Origin: Corynebacterium dentalis | GTDB lineage: Bacteria; Actinomycetota; Actinomycetes; Mycobacteriales; Mycobacteriaceae | DNA: 64,000 bases | Direction: 5' to 3' | Assembly: GCF_900232865.1 (NCBI RefSeq) | Contig: NZ_OCTS01000008.1 | Coordinates: forward strand, 20,977-84,976 | Part shown: piece by piece, positions 8,768 to 17,211 of the stretch | Layout: each line of letters opens with the position of its first letter | How positions within the stretch are numbered: the stretch's first letter is position 1 | Translations under genes and position numbers: made by a program | Notes under the pieces: generated by a model | What the model saw: only the letters and a program-made list of their open reading frames with translations | What the model was told of the DNA's origin: nothing | Databases searched by the model: none

Positions 8768-9553
8768 CTAGCCCAGGTACTCCTCCGGAATATCCAGCGC
8801 TAGTAGATCCTCCCGCGTCCTATCGGACTTCTCCAGCACCTGCTGGCACACAAAGCGCATCTGATCCCGCGGATCAGGGATCCGGCGCTGTTCAGACATC
8901 AGCACCGTCAAAACATCCGGCCGGTCCTTGAATACGTGCCACACCAACGTGGTGGCGAGAGATTCTAGGACTAGGCCATTGGCGTGCTTTGCCTGTTGCG
9001 GGGCGTCGACACGCTTGCCGCCACCACGAGGGCGCGCGTGCAAAGACTGCTGCCCGATGCCTACCACGGATCCATCGCGGTTCTTAATCACGCAGGTATA
9101 AGGCACGTTGCAATAACCGTCCTCGGCAACAGTATCTCGGACCCACTTTTCTAGCTCGCGGGTGAACTCCACGTCCATATATGCGCCATTGCGGCCAGGG
9201 GCCAAGTACTGGAACGTGCCCGTGCGGGTCCACACCTCATAGTCCTTGCCCAACACGCGAGCGATGATGGTGCCGAAGAGGAAATCGGTCATCGCATACA
9301 GGGTTCCACCGAAGGCAGCGCCGTGCATATTCGCATTCCACGGCGCTAATTTCAGCTCCACGCGGGCGGCGCGCCAGTCCTGGCTAATGTCCATGATGCG
9401 CACGCCGGAACCAGCCAGCGGAGGCCAAGCGTTCATAGTGTGGCGTAGGCGGTCCGGCGATTGCATGGCCCATGCGGTGATGGTGGTTGGCAATCGGGCG
9501 ATCGACTTCTGTGCGTCGCGCAGTGCAGCGCGGGGATTTTGAAGCAACTTCAT
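8768..9553 (-). CDS. DUF4442 hotdog-fold protein (putative thioesterase)
   Basis: The 261-residue protein contains a hotdog-fold DUF4442 domain in its middle (about residues 45-175). The segment NANMHGAAFGGTLYAMTDFL resembles the acyl-CoA thioesterase motif of PaaI/YiiD-type proteins. The C-terminal 85 residues are predicted helical and have no family I know. I chose ATG 9553 because the longer frame to 9634 would run into the divergent gene at 9612. The likely activity is thioester hydrolysis on an acyl-CoA; the substrate is unknown. Confidence 0.75.
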   Translation of the reverse strand: MKLLQNPRAALRDAQKSIARLPTTITAWAMQSPDRLRHTMNAWPPLAGSGVRIMDISQDWRAARVELKLAPWNANMHGAAFGGTLYAMTDFLFGTIIARVLGKDYEVWTRTGTFQYLAPGRNGAYMDVEFTRELEKWVRDTVAEDGYCNVPYTCVIKNRDGSVVGIGQQSLHARPRGGGKRVDAPQQAKHANGLVLESLATTLVWHVFKDRPDVLTVLMSEQRRIPDPRDQMRFVCQQVLEKSDRTREDLLALDIPEEYLG

Positions 9554-9578
9554 TTGCACGAGTCTACCTTTTTGGCGG

Positions 9579-9598
9579 TGGCGTCGGATATAAAAATG
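9579..9598 (+). repeat. weak dispersed motif copy in divergent promoter region
   Basis: TGGCGTCGGATATAAAAATG: the core is exact but the tail is less purine-pure than in other copies. Confidence 0.35.
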
Positions 9599-9611
9599 TA
9601 ACCTTGCGCCC

Positions 9612-10481
9612 ATGGACACGGTAACCATCACCACGGACGACGGCCACCAACTGGTAGGCCAGTTGCTCCTCCCAGAGACAGACTCTGAAGATACGCGCGC
9701 GGCCGTGGTTCTCCACCCAGCAACGGGTGTTAACCAGCACCTCTACCGCAAGTTCGCTGAGCACCTCATCGTCCGCGGTTGGCCCACGCTCATCTACGAT
9801 CTGCGTGGTTCCGGGCTCAGTGAGCAACCTGGCGATGCGAAGAACAAGGACATGAAGATGTCCGATTGGATTCTTCACGACGTCCCCTCGGCCACACGCT
9901 GGCTGCAGGAGCGCTACCCAGATCGGAAGATCCTTGCCGTGGGCCACTCGGTGGGCGCGCACGGCATGATCGCCACCCAGCGCGATACCCACGTGGACGC
10001 GATGGTGATGGTCGCTGCACACGCGGGCATCACCCGTCTGATCAGTACGTTTGCAGAGCGCCTGCGGATCGGCGCGGTGTTCAACGTGGTCACGCCGCTG
10101 ACCTACCGCTTCCTGGGTTACGTGCCCGTGGAAAAGCTCGGCATAGGTAGATCCATCCCCGCCGGCGTCATGCATCAGTGGTCCGGGTGGTCGCGAAAGC
10201 GTGGCTATTTCTTTGACGACGACACCCTTGACCTCACCCAGCGCTTCCACCAAGCCACGGGTCCGCTGCTCTCGCTTGTCTTCACCGATGATCTCTGGGC
10301 CAATCGCGCCGCCGTGGACGTGCTGACGGACCAGGCCACACAAGCGCAGGTGGAAAAGGTGGACGTGCCCTGCGGAAAGTCCACGGAAAACGGCCCGGTG
10401 GGGCACATGGGCTTCTACCGTTCGGCAAATAGCGCGCTGTGGCCGATTGTCTCTGATTGGTTGGCAGCACAGCTGGACTAG
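9612..10481 (+). CDS. alpha/beta hydrolase
   Basis: The 289-residue protein has the alpha/beta hydrolase fold. The nucleophile elbow GHSVGAHG lies near residue 117, the oxyanion region is LHPATGVNQHLYRKFAEHL near 35, and the strand and turn YDLRGSGLSE lie near 64. A likely catalytic His is in the C-terminal GPVGHMGFY. TAACCT lies 7 bases before the ATG, so the mRNA is probably leaderless. It shares a 60-base divergent promoter region with the DUF4442 gene. The substrate is unknown. Confidence 0.82.
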   Translation: MDTVTITTDDGHQLVGQLLLPETDSEDTRAAVVLHPATGVNQHLYRKFAEHLIVRGWPTLIYDLRGSGLSEQPGDAKNKDMKMSDWILHDVPSATRWLQERYPDRKILAVGHSVGAHGMIATQRDTHVDAMVMVAAHAGITRLISTFAERLRIGAVFNVVTPLTYRFLGYVPVEKLGIGRSIPAGVMHQWSGWSRKRGYFFDDDTLDLTQRFHQATGPLLSLVFTDDLWANRAAVDVLTDQATQAQVEKVDVPCGKSTENGPVGHMGFYRSANSALWPIVSDWLAAQLD

Positions 10482-10492
10482 AATCAGGACGC

Positions 10493-11845
10493 ATGTCTCA
10501 TACTCTGCAGCATGACTCTGCGGCGGACGCGCGCGTTCTGAACGATCCACAAATGTCCCCGCGCCTGCCACTGTTGGTTCAGCGGTTGGCGCCCGTGGTT
10601 TGGATCGTTGGCCTTATTTCCCTGGCCGTCAATATGTACCAGGGCTTCGATCACACCCAGCACTCATTCTTGCTGGATGTGGGCGTATTCCGCGACGCTG
10701 GGCGGGCTTTGCTGGATGGCAATCCGCTGTATTCCGATGACTTCCCCACCCGCAGTGGCTTCCGTTTCATCTACCCGCCGTTTGCTGCGTTGCTGTTCGC
10801 TCCGCTGGCGTGGTTGACCGAGGGTCTGATGGAGTGGCTGTGGACGCTGGGCACGTTTGCCGCGGTGTTCGGCGTGATTGCGATGGCTACCTACCGCGCA
10901 GGTCTGGGGCGTGGGGTGGATGCACCGGCATCTGTGCAGGAAAAGGCATCGATTCTGACTCGTGGCACGTGGTGGATGTGGGCGCTGGCTTTGACTGGTT
11001 GCGCCATTAGCTTGGAGCCGATCACCTCCCACGTGATGTACGGCCAGATCAACATTTTCCTGGTGCTGTTGGTGACCGCGGACGTCCTGGGCTTTATGCC
11101 GCGCAAGGTACATGGGCTGGGCATCGGTATCGCTGCGGGTATCAAGATCACCCCTGCCGCGTACGCGTTGATTTTCCTGGTGCGTAAGGACTGGTGGTCG
11201 CTGGCGCGTTCGGCTGGTTTCTTCCTGGTCACGGCGGTGATAGGCTTTGCAGTTCGCACTCAGGATTCTTGGTACTTCTGGACGGTTGAGTTCTTCAATC
11301 CGGATCGTGGCGGTGCGCCACCGTATGTCCGCAATCAGGCGCTGACCGGGTTGCTTTCCCGCGGTGGCATGAATGAGGATCTGGCGCACACCATCATGGG
11401 GCCCGGGTTCCTGGTATTCGCGGTGCTGAGCATCATTGGTGCTTGGAAGTTGGAAAAGGCTGGTCGCCCGGTGGATTCATTGCTGCTGGTGGTGCTGGGC
11501 ATCGTGGTGGCTTCGCCATTGGCGGTGACGCACCACTGGGCTGGCGTGGTGTTGATGTTCGTGCTGCTTTTCCGCCCGTTGAACAAGTGGGTGTTTGGCG
11601 CGCTGGTGCTATCCATCGTGGCGCACTTCTTCGGGTGGTACACGATCTACGGTGACGATTACTACGAGGCCGTTGACCTGCAAGGATTAGTGTTCCCGGA
11701 GTACTTCCTGGCTAATGCGCAGGGCATCACTGGCGTGCTGTTGTTCTTCGCGTTGTTCTTCACTGCGCTCAAGACACCGTCCCAGGCTGGTCCGCGAGAC
11801 GGCGCGCACAGCGGGCGTTCGATTAGTCCCACCACCAGCGCCTAG
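10493..11845 (+). CDS. GT87-family mannosyltransferase-like membrane protein
   Basis: The 450-residue protein has about ten hydrophobic helices and matches the glycosyltransferase 87 / DUF2029 family. An early periplasmic loop carries DVGVFRDAGRALLDGNPLY, with the acidic residues expected of GT-C enzymes that use polyprenyl-phosphate sugars. YGQINIFLVLLVTADV and GIAAGIKITPAAY are typical later segments. Family members such as PimE and MptD add mannose to PIM, lipomannan or lipoarabinomannan on the outer face of the membrane; which reaction this one performs cannot be told here. TAGAAT lies 8 bases before the ATG. The gene follows the alpha/beta hydrolase closely. Confidence 0.82.
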   Translation: MSHTLQHDSAADARVLNDPQMSPRLPLLVQRLAPVVWIVGLISLAVNMYQGFDHTQHSFLLDVGVFRDAGRALLDGNPLYSDDFPTRSGFRFIYPPFAALLFAPLAWLTEGLMEWLWTLGTFAAVFGVIAMATYRAGLGRGVDAPASVQEKASILTRGTWWMWALALTGCAISLEPITSHVMYGQINIFLVLLVTADVLGFMPRKVHGLGIGIAAGIKITPAAYALIFLVRKDWWSLARSAGFFLVTAVIGFAVRTQDSWYFWTVEFFNPDRGGAPPYVRNQALTGLLSRGGMNEDLAHTIMGPGFLVFAVLSIIGAWKLEKAGRPVDSLLLVVLGIVVASPLAVTHHWAGVVLMFVLLFRPLNKWVFGALVLSIVAHFFGWYTIYGDDYYEAVDLQGLVFPEYFLANAQGITGVLLFFALFFTALKTPSQAGPRDGAHSGRSISPTTSA

Positions 11846-11874
11846 TTTGTCTCAGGCGCCGATAGAAATAAGGT

Positions 11875-12723
11875 ATGCAGTTTTCTCGTGTTGTGATTGA
11901 TCGTCTCCGCTGGGTGCGGGCAGGTGTGCTTGCCGGGCTGGTCGCGGTGAGTTGTGTCCTCGTGTCTGGTTGCTCGGCCGTGCTTGATGAGCTTGGATAT
12001 TCGACGCCAAGCTCCATCACCACCCTGCCCAATTCCGAGCCCCAGCAGGAGGGCGGCCTAGAGGATCCGAATGCTTCTCCCTCGCCTAGCTCAGTGGATA
12101 CCCCAGAACCTTCCCCCGCCCCGGTGGAAGAGGAGCTGGATGAGGGCGAGTTAGGCGTCGGGAATCAGGGCGATCACGCCACCGCGATGCGCAACCTCCT
12201 GGCCACCTTGGAGGTTAAGGGGAGGGCGCCGAAGACGGGCTACTCTCGCGACCAGTTTGGACAGCGGTGGAAAGACATCGACAGAAACGGCTGTGACCAG
12301 CGCAATGACGTGCTGCAGCGGGACCTGCACAACATTGATGCGCCGAAGGGGTGCAAGGTGCTCAGCGGTGTGCTGGAGGATCCGTACACCGGCACTACGA
12401 TCAACTTCCTGCGCGGGCAGGACACCTCTGCGATGGTGCAGATTGATCACGTGGTGGCCATGGCTGATGCGTGGCAAAAGGGCGCCCAGCAGCTCTCGGC
12501 GGAGCGTCGCGAGCAGTTCGCCAATGATCCGCTGAACCTCCTGGCGGTGGATGGTCCAGCAAACCAGCAAAAGGGTGCGGGAGATGCGGCCACCTGGCTA
12601 CCGGCGAACAAGGCGTTTCGGTGCCAGTACGTGAGCATTCAAATCCAGGTGAAGGCGGAGTATCAACTGTGGGTCACGCCCGCTGAGTACGATGCCATGG
12701 ATCGGGAGTTAGGGCGCTGCTAG
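11875..12723 (+). CDS. secreted HNH-type nuclease lipoprotein (DUF1524)
   Basis: The 282-residue protein has a lipoprotein signal ending LVSGCS (Cys near residue 33) and an acidic Pro/Ser linker to about residue 95. The HNH/DUF1524 domain shows RWKDIDRNGCDQRNDVLQRDL, the metal motif VQIDHVVAMADAW and NDPLNLLAVDGPANQQKG. Similar extracellular corynebacterial and streptomycete proteins are proposed to degrade DNA for nutrition. The overall length and domain order are normal, and the four Cys in the nuclease domain fit an extracytoplasmic fold. It ends four bases into a convergent pseudogene. Confidence 0.85.
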   Translation: MQFSRVVIDRLRWVRAGVLAGLVAVSCVLVSGCSAVLDELGYSTPSSITTLPNSEPQQEGGLEDPNASPSPSSVDTPEPSPAPVEEELDEGELGVGNQGDHATAMRNLLATLEVKGRAPKTGYSRDQFGQRWKDIDRNGCDQRNDVLQRDLHNIDAPKGCKVLSGVLEDPYTGTTINFLRGQDTSAMVQIDHVVAMADAWQKGAQQLSAERREQFANDPLNLLAVDGPANQQKGAGDAATWLPANKAFRCQYVSIQIQVKAEYQLWVTPAEYDAMDRELGRC

Positions 12724-12851
12724 CAGCTCTGCGGATCTGACTCCCAGGAATGGCGGACTAGCTCCTCGAGGACGTTCATATCAATGTCCTCGAGCTTGTT
12801 CACGTACACGCATCCGGCGCCGCGTGAAAAACGCTTGTGCGCTTTGGCTGG
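12720..12851 (-). pseudogene. C-terminal fragment of a DUF1801-type protein
   Basis: The minus strand codes FSRGAGCVYVNKLEDIDMNV followed by LEELVRHSWE before a stop at 12720. This matches the C-terminal end of DUF1801 proteins, in which a YVKxLxDVD segment is followed by a Leu-rich helix. No N-terminal part exists: the upstream sequence is the end of mpg, which stops at 12853. It is read as the remnant of a deleted gene. Confidence 0.55.
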
Positions 12852-12852
12852 T

Positions 12853-13446
12853 CTATCTCCGCGGGGTGGTGACCGTCTTATCCCCGGGGATCCAGAACCG
12901 CAGTGGCGCGTCCGCATTTTTGGTGATGCCAATGCGTGGACCCACTCGAAACTCGGGCACGCTGACACCCTCGTGGAGATAGAGGGCATTGTCCGAAACG
13001 GGCTGATCAAGATCAAAAGGCTCCTCCACCTGCCCCACCTCAAGCCCATTGAGGTTCAGGTCAAACCCCATCGTACTGCCGAGATTCCCTGGTCCGCGCG
13101 CGAGTGCTTCGTCAACAGGCTTTGTGCCCCTTCGCTCGCGCACCACGTCCATCCCTGCGAGCACCCGTGCGCCGCGCAGCAGCACTCCGCCTGCGGTGCC
13201 GTCTGGACTGCACACGAGGTTGCCCGCTCGGTGGATGCCGTAGCTGGCATACACGTATAGGTGGCTGGGTGGGCCGAACATGGTTGCGCACCGTGGGGTG
13301 AGACCTTTGTATGCGTGCGACGCCGGATCCGCCTCCCCCAGGTAGGCCTCCACCTCAGTGAGTTGCACGGCCACGGGTCCGTGGCGGAGCACCGCCCCGA
13401 GAAGCTGTGGGGCGACGATATCGGCTGGCTGATTGAAGTCGATCAC
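12853..13446 (-). CDS. mpg: DNA-3-methyladenine glycosylase, AAG/MPG family
   Basis: The 197-residue protein is a full-length member of the mammalian-type alkyladenine glycosylase family (usual length about 190-210). It shows VQLTEVEAYLGEADPASHAY (with the catalytic Glu), MFGPPSHLYVYASYGIHRAGN, VLLRGARVL and GPGNLGSTMG. It removes alkylated and deaminated purines to start base-excision repair. The start is a GTG three bases after the stop of the upstream transporter gene on the same strand, which suggests coupled translation. A second, unrelated 3-methyladenine glycosylase (tag) lies at 38.9 kb. Confidence 0.93.
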   Translation of the reverse strand: MIDFNQPADIVAPQLLGAVLRHGPVAVQLTEVEAYLGEADPASHAYKGLTPRCATMFGPPSHLYVYASYGIHRAGNLVCSPDGTAGGVLLRGARVLAGMDVVRERRGTKPVDEALARGPGNLGSTMGFDLNLNGLEVGQVEEPFDLDQPVSDNALYLHEGVSVPEFRVGPRIGITKNADAPLRFWIPGDKTVTTPRR

Positions 13447-13449
13447 TGA

Positions 13450-14463
13450 CTAGCCCACCAGCCGAACCATCGCCACGCCCACCAGCATCACCAGCAGTCC
13501 GGCGATTTTGGCCTTGGTCACCGGCACGCGCGGCGCTCCCATCAGCCCAAAGCGATCCACCAGCAGGGAGCCCACCATCGTGCCCATCAGTGTGGCGATG
13601 ACTGTCATCCCCGTGCCGATCTGAGCCACCAAGATGGCTTGAGTGGTGACAAAAATCGCGCCGATGAAGCCGCCAATCCACATCCACGGCGGGTTCTTTT
13701 CGCTCTGCGCATCCTTTTCATGTGAAGCCGGAAGACGCTTGACCTTCAGCGGTTGTCTGCCAACAATCACCAGCACGGCAAGCACTGCCACGCCCACCGC
13801 GAAGCTGACCGTCGCGGCACGCACGGGTGAGTTCAACAGCTGGCCGAGGTGAGAATTGATCGTCGCCTGTGCTGCAACGAAGCCGCCGATGCACACGCCG
13901 AGGAGTCTCCACAGCCACACCTCGGGCCCGCGCATGGCGTGTGATTCGGGCGAGTTTGGCGTCGTAATAGAAGACGAGGAAGTGGCGCGGCGTGGACGAA
14001 CCACACCCACGGCGATGAGCACGCCCAGAATCACCAGCACAGCACCCAGAATGCGCGGTGCAGTGAGGGAAGATTGCGGAGCATGGAACAGGCCAAAGTG
14101 GTCGATGAGCAGGCCAGATATGATCTGCCCGGCGATCGGCAACACCACCGTCTGCAGCGCGCCGAGGCGCGGGAAGAGCAGGATATTTCCCAGGAGCATG
14201 GCCACGCCCGCCACACCGCCCAACCAGATCCACCATGGCGCAGAGCCGTAGTCCGGACCGGTGCCGCCGTGCAGGTCGATGATCCCGGGAAGTACCGCGC
14301 CCGTCGCCACCAAAGAAGCGACCGTCAGCAGGGTAAACCCGATGGAAAACGAGTAGAAGATGGCGGAAAGTGGGGCGCCGACGCTCAACTTCAGCCTGGT
14401 GTTCGCCGCAGTTTGGATGGGGAGAAGGCAACCGACGAGGATTCCGCACGCGACCAACAACAT
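13450..14463 (-). CDS. DMT-superfamily transporter with two DUF606 (YdcZ) halves
   Basis: The 337-residue membrane protein is a tandem of two YdcZ/DUF606 domains of about 150 residues each. The repeat is visible as QTAANTRLKLSVGAPLSAIF in the first half and QATINSHLGQLLNSPVRAAT in the second, and as GQIISGLLIDHFGLF against GSLLVDRFGLMGA. The halves are joined by a cytosolic linker that carries a dispersed-motif copy (13955-13981, read as SSSSITTPN). The transported substrate is unknown. The ATG at 14463 has TATAGT 7 bases upstream, indicating a leaderless mRNA, and a palindrome overlaps the promoter. A longer frame to 14529 is unlikely. Confidence 0.85.
   Translation of the reverse strand: MLLVACGILVGCLLPIQTAANTRLKLSVGAPLSAIFYSFSIGFTLLTVASLVATGAVLPGIIDLHGGTGPDYGSAPWWIWLGGVAGVAMLLGNILLFPRLGALQTVVLPIAGQIISGLLIDHFGLFHAPQSSLTAPRILGAVLVILGVLIAVGVVRPRRATSSSSITTPNSPESHAMRGPEVWLWRLLGVCIGGFVAAQATINSHLGQLLNSPVRAATVSFAVGVAVLAVLVIVGRQPLKVKRLPASHEKDAQSEKNPPWMWIGGFIGAIFVTTQAILVAQIGTGMTVIATLMGTMVGSLLVDRFGLMGAPRVPVTKAKIAGLLVMLVGVAMVRLVG
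13955..13981 (+). repeat. dispersed motif copy in DMT transporter linker
   Basis: TTTGGCGTCGTAATAGAAGA then CGAGGAA. It sits in the hydrophilic linker between the two transporter halves. Confidence 0.55.
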
Positions 14464-14470
14464 AGATCGA

Positions 14471-14494
14471 ACTATAGTTCCCGCACTATGCGGG
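14471..14494 (-). promoter_or_regulatory. leaderless promoter of the DMT transporter with overlapping palindrome
   Basis: On the minus strand TATAGT (14471-14476) lies 7 bases before the ATG. Directly upstream is the perfect palindrome CCCGCA-CTA-TGCGGG (14480-14494, plus-strand reading), positioned to block RNA polymerase. The cognate regulator is not identified. Confidence 0.5.
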
Positions 14495-14542
14495 CGTAGA
14501 AGTGGTGGGTAGGGGGGCGCGTCGGCCAAAATGTCCTAAAAG

Positions 14543-14558
14543 TGGACAGCTTGGTCTA
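14543..14558 (+). promoter_or_regulatory. McbR-type operator in front of metB
   Basis: TGGAC-AGCTTG-GTCTA matches the McbR consensus TAGAC-N6-GTCTA of C. glutamicum with one mismatch and the correct spacing. McbR represses sulphur amino acid genes, metB among them, in C. glutamicum. The downstream TATTCT (14556-14561) could be the -10 box, so binding would overlap the promoter. Confidence 0.65.
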
Positions 14559-14642
14559 TTCTGGGGCACGATACCTTGCAACCTTGCACTCGACGCGCAC
14601 CATCGCTCGAGATGCACTCCGATACGCACCAAAGGAGCCGCC

Positions 14643-15815
14643 ATGGCAACGGACAACTCTCAGGCGAACAACTCGGGCTTCGATACCGCAGCAATTCACG
14701 CGGGCTACGAGCCAGACCAGGCCATGGGATCCATCAACGTTCCCATCTACGCCTCCACCACGTTTGCGCAGAACGCTCCCAACGATCTGCGCGGAGGTTT
14801 CGAATACGGCCGTGTGGCCAACCCCACCGTCGCGAGCCTGGCCAAGACCATCGCTGCACTTGAGGGCGCGGAGTTCGGCAAGGTCTTCGCCTCCGGCATG
14901 GCCGCCACGGACATTATCTTGCGCGCGATCCTGCGCCCCGGCGATCACCTGATCATGGGCCACGATGCCTACGGTGGCACCTATCGCCTCATCGATTCCG
15001 TCTTTACCCAATGGGGTATCGAGTTCAGCGTGGTGGACACCACTAAGCCGCAGCAGGTGGCAGACGCACTGCGGGACAACACCAAGGTCGTCTGGTTGGA
15101 GACCCCCACCAATCCGCTGCTGGCCATTACTGATGTGGCCGAGGTGGCGCGCAAGATCAAGGGATCCGACGCCACACTCATCGTGGACAACACATTCTGC
15201 AGCCCCTACCTGCAGCGCCCCCTCGAGCTCGGCGCGGACGTGGTGGTGCACTCGACCACCAAGTACATCGGTGGGCATTCGGACGTGGTCGGCGGGGCAG
15301 TCGTGCACAACAGCGCCGAGTTGGATGAGGCGGTCGATTTCCTCCTCGGTGGTGCGGGGCCCATCGCCTCTCCTTTCGACGCCTACCTGAACGCACGTGG
15401 AGTCAAGACCCTGGGCGTGCGCATGGACCGGCATTGCCAGAACGCGCAGACCATCGCGGAGTTCCTAGAAGCACGCGAGGAAGTTGCCGAGGTGCTGTAC
15501 CCAGGACTTGAATCGCACCCGGATCATGAGATCGCTGCACGTCAGGGCACGGGTAAGGGCTTCGGTGGAATGATCTCCGTGCGGATGGGCAGCGAGGACG
15601 CTGCGCTTAAGTTCTGTCAGTCCACGGAACTGTTCTGCCTGGCGGAATCCTTGGGTGGCGTGGAATCACTGCTGGAGCATCCTGCGACGATGACCCACCA
15701 GTCCGTGGCCGGCTCCCAGCTGGAGGTCCCTCGCGACTTGGTGCGACTGTCTGTGGGTATCGAAAATATTGAGGATCTGCTGGAGGATATTGAAGCTGCA
15801 CTGAAGAAGCTGTAG
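14643..15815 (+). CDS. metB: cystathionine gamma-synthase
   Basis: The 390-residue protein is a full-length member of the Cys/Met metabolism PLP enzyme family. It shows the YxR phosphate-binding motif FEYGRVANPT near residue 55, GMAATDIILRA, VWLETPTNPLL near 155, the Asp of LIVDNTFCSPYLQRPLELGAD split into VDNTF and the rest, and the PLP lysine in HSTTKYIGGHSDVVGG near 205. It joins O-acetylhomoserine or O-succinylhomoserine to cysteine in the methionine pathway. The family also contains gamma-lyases, but the order of residues and the McbR-like operator upstream favour the synthase. AAAGGAG lies 8 bases before the ATG; the longer frame from 14502 has no support. Confidence 0.9.
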   Translation: MATDNSQANNSGFDTAAIHAGYEPDQAMGSINVPIYASTTFAQNAPNDLRGGFEYGRVANPTVASLAKTIAALEGAEFGKVFASGMAATDIILRAILRPGDHLIMGHDAYGGTYRLIDSVFTQWGIEFSVVDTTKPQQVADALRDNTKVVWLETPTNPLLAITDVAEVARKIKGSDATLIVDNTFCSPYLQRPLELGADVVVHSTTKYIGGHSDVVGGAVVHNSAELDEAVDFLLGGAGPIASPFDAYLNARGVKTLGVRMDRHCQNAQTIAEFLEAREEVAEVLYPGLESHPDHEIAARQGTGKGFGGMISVRMGSEDAALKFCQSTELFCLAESLGGVESLLEHPATMTHQSVAGSQLEVPRDLVRLSVGIENIEDLLEDIEAALKKL

Positions 15816-15839
15816 CCATTTGCGGGTAACCTCGGGTAC

Positions 15840-16409
15840 ATGTCTGACAACACTGAAAACCAGTCCTCGTCTTATGATCCGAACCGCGTTACCCACATCC
15901 GCCCGGAGCGCCCGGCGGAAGTAGGGGTTATCAATGCTCTGGTGATGCAGGCCTTCGCCGATAATCCCGGTGGAGACGGACACCAGAGCTTCATGGTGGA
16001 AAAGCTCCGCGATGCAGGTCAGCTGACCTTTAGCTTCGTGTCCATCAACGAAGGTCGCCCAGTGGGACACGTCTCCGTGCTGCCCGTCACTGTCACCACC
16101 GATCAGGGCAAGACGGAAATCTCTGACGTCTATGCCATCGGCCCCGTGGCAGTTCTTCCTGATCTGCAGGATGCCGGCCAGGGCGCTGCGCTGGTCAACC
16201 ACGCTGTGGGAGCACTGCACGGCCTCGGTGCCAAGGCAGTTGTGGCCTATGGTTACGAAGATTTCTTCTCCCGCTTCGGATTCACCCAGGCCGAAGGCCT
16301 CGAGTTCCCCGCCGGTGATTCCGCCAAGCTGCAGATCCTGAATCTTACCGAGGATGAACTGACCTCCGGCACGGTGACGTACCCAGAGGCATTCGAAGCT
16401 GCACTCTAA
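15840..16409 (+). CDS. GNAT-family N-acetyltransferase, YhbS-like
   Basis: The 189-residue protein has a GNAT fold resembling YhbS. HIRPERPAEVGVINALVMQAF starts the domain. The acetyl-CoA binding core is VYAIGPVAVLPDLQDAGQGAA with the Q/R-x-x-G-x-A-like turn near residue 115, followed by ALHGLGAKAVVAYGYEDFFSRFGF. It probably transfers an acetyl group from acetyl-CoA to a small-molecule or protein amine. TAACCT lies 7 bases before the ATG. The gene follows metB by 24 bases and could also be read through from it. Confidence 0.82.
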   Translation: MSDNTENQSSSYDPNRVTHIRPERPAEVGVINALVMQAFADNPGGDGHQSFMVEKLRDAGQLTFSFVSINEGRPVGHVSVLPVTVTTDQGKTEISDVYAIGPVAVLPDLQDAGQGAALVNHAVGALHGLGAKAVVAYGYEDFFSRFGFTQAEGLEFPAGDSAKLQILNLTEDELTSGTVTYPEAFEAAL

Positions 16410-16412
16410 GCG

Positions 16413-17183
16413 TTAGTTGTAGCCCAGCTGGTCGAAAATCTGGGTCATCTGATACTCGCCACCTTGGACATATTCGATCCGCAGACTCACTGCCTGGCTC
16501 GGATTGGCGATGATCAGCGTCTGCATGCCTGACTCGTTGCCCACCATCGCGGCGAAGTTATCTGGAGTATCCGAAACGATGCTGTGATGCGCGCTGTCCT
16601 TGGCATCACTGACCACACTGTTGGTGTAGTTCGCGACATCCAGCACATCGATGGACTCTAACGCCCAAGCGGAATCTGCCGCTCCCGTGCAGTTCACACC
16701 GCGCAGGTAGTCGCCTGATTCCTCATCGTCGCCAGGCTGTTCCAGCGTGAACCCAGATTCCTCGCACTCCGCGAGCCACCCATCGAGGTTGACTGGCAGA
16801 TTCTTGCGGAAGTAATCCGGCAGAGAGTCATCCGCCGCGTTGGTGCGTAGCTGCGCGCTGGGAAACTGCGGTGAATCGTCGCTGTTCGGCGCCAAGCCTT
16901 GCGTAGATTCCGAACTGCTTTCAGAGCTACCAGGGCTGGTATCGCCTTCGCTTTGGGCGACGATGGAGAAAACGAAAGCTCCCACATAAATCATCACCAC
17001 GATCACCGCCAGAACGATGAACGTGATCAGCGCGGGAATGTTGGCCTTGTGCGCGGTACCGCCTGGTGGCAGGCCATATTGATTCTGCCGGGGATCGATG
17101 TTGGCGGGCTGTTGAGGGAAAGGCTGACCCTGCCCAGGGGGCGTGGAACCATGATGGTGATATCCGTGGGGATTGTGGTTCAC
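16413..17183 (-). CDS. single-pass surface protein, paralogue of upstream gene
   Basis: The 256-residue protein starts at GTG 17183 with AGGAGG just upstream. It has a His/Pro/Gln-rich cytosolic N terminus (about 1-45), one hydrophobic helix (about 48-75), a Ser/Glu linker and an extracytoplasmic domain (about 110-256). That domain has two likely disulphide-forming Cys (CEESGFTLEQ and NCTGAADSAWALESIDVLDV). The same domain order and local motifs occur in the gene upstream, so the two arose by tandem duplication. I recognise no named family or function. It ends four bases from the convergent GNAT gene. Confidence 0.75.
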   Translation of the reverse strand: MNHNPHGYHHHGSTPPGQGQPFPQQPANIDPRQNQYGLPPGGTAHKANIPALITFIVLAVIVVMIYVGAFVFSIVAQSEGDTSPGSSESSSESTQGLAPNSDDSPQFPSAQLRTNAADDSLPDYFRKNLPVNLDGWLAECEESGFTLEQPGDDEESGDYLRGVNCTGAADSAWALESIDVLDVANYTNSVVSDAKDSAHHSIVSDTPDNFAAMVGNESGMQTLIIANPSQAVSLRIEYVQGGEYQMTQIFDQLGYN

Positions 17184-17211
17184 TTGCGTACCTCCTGGGC
17201 GGGCAATCCGT

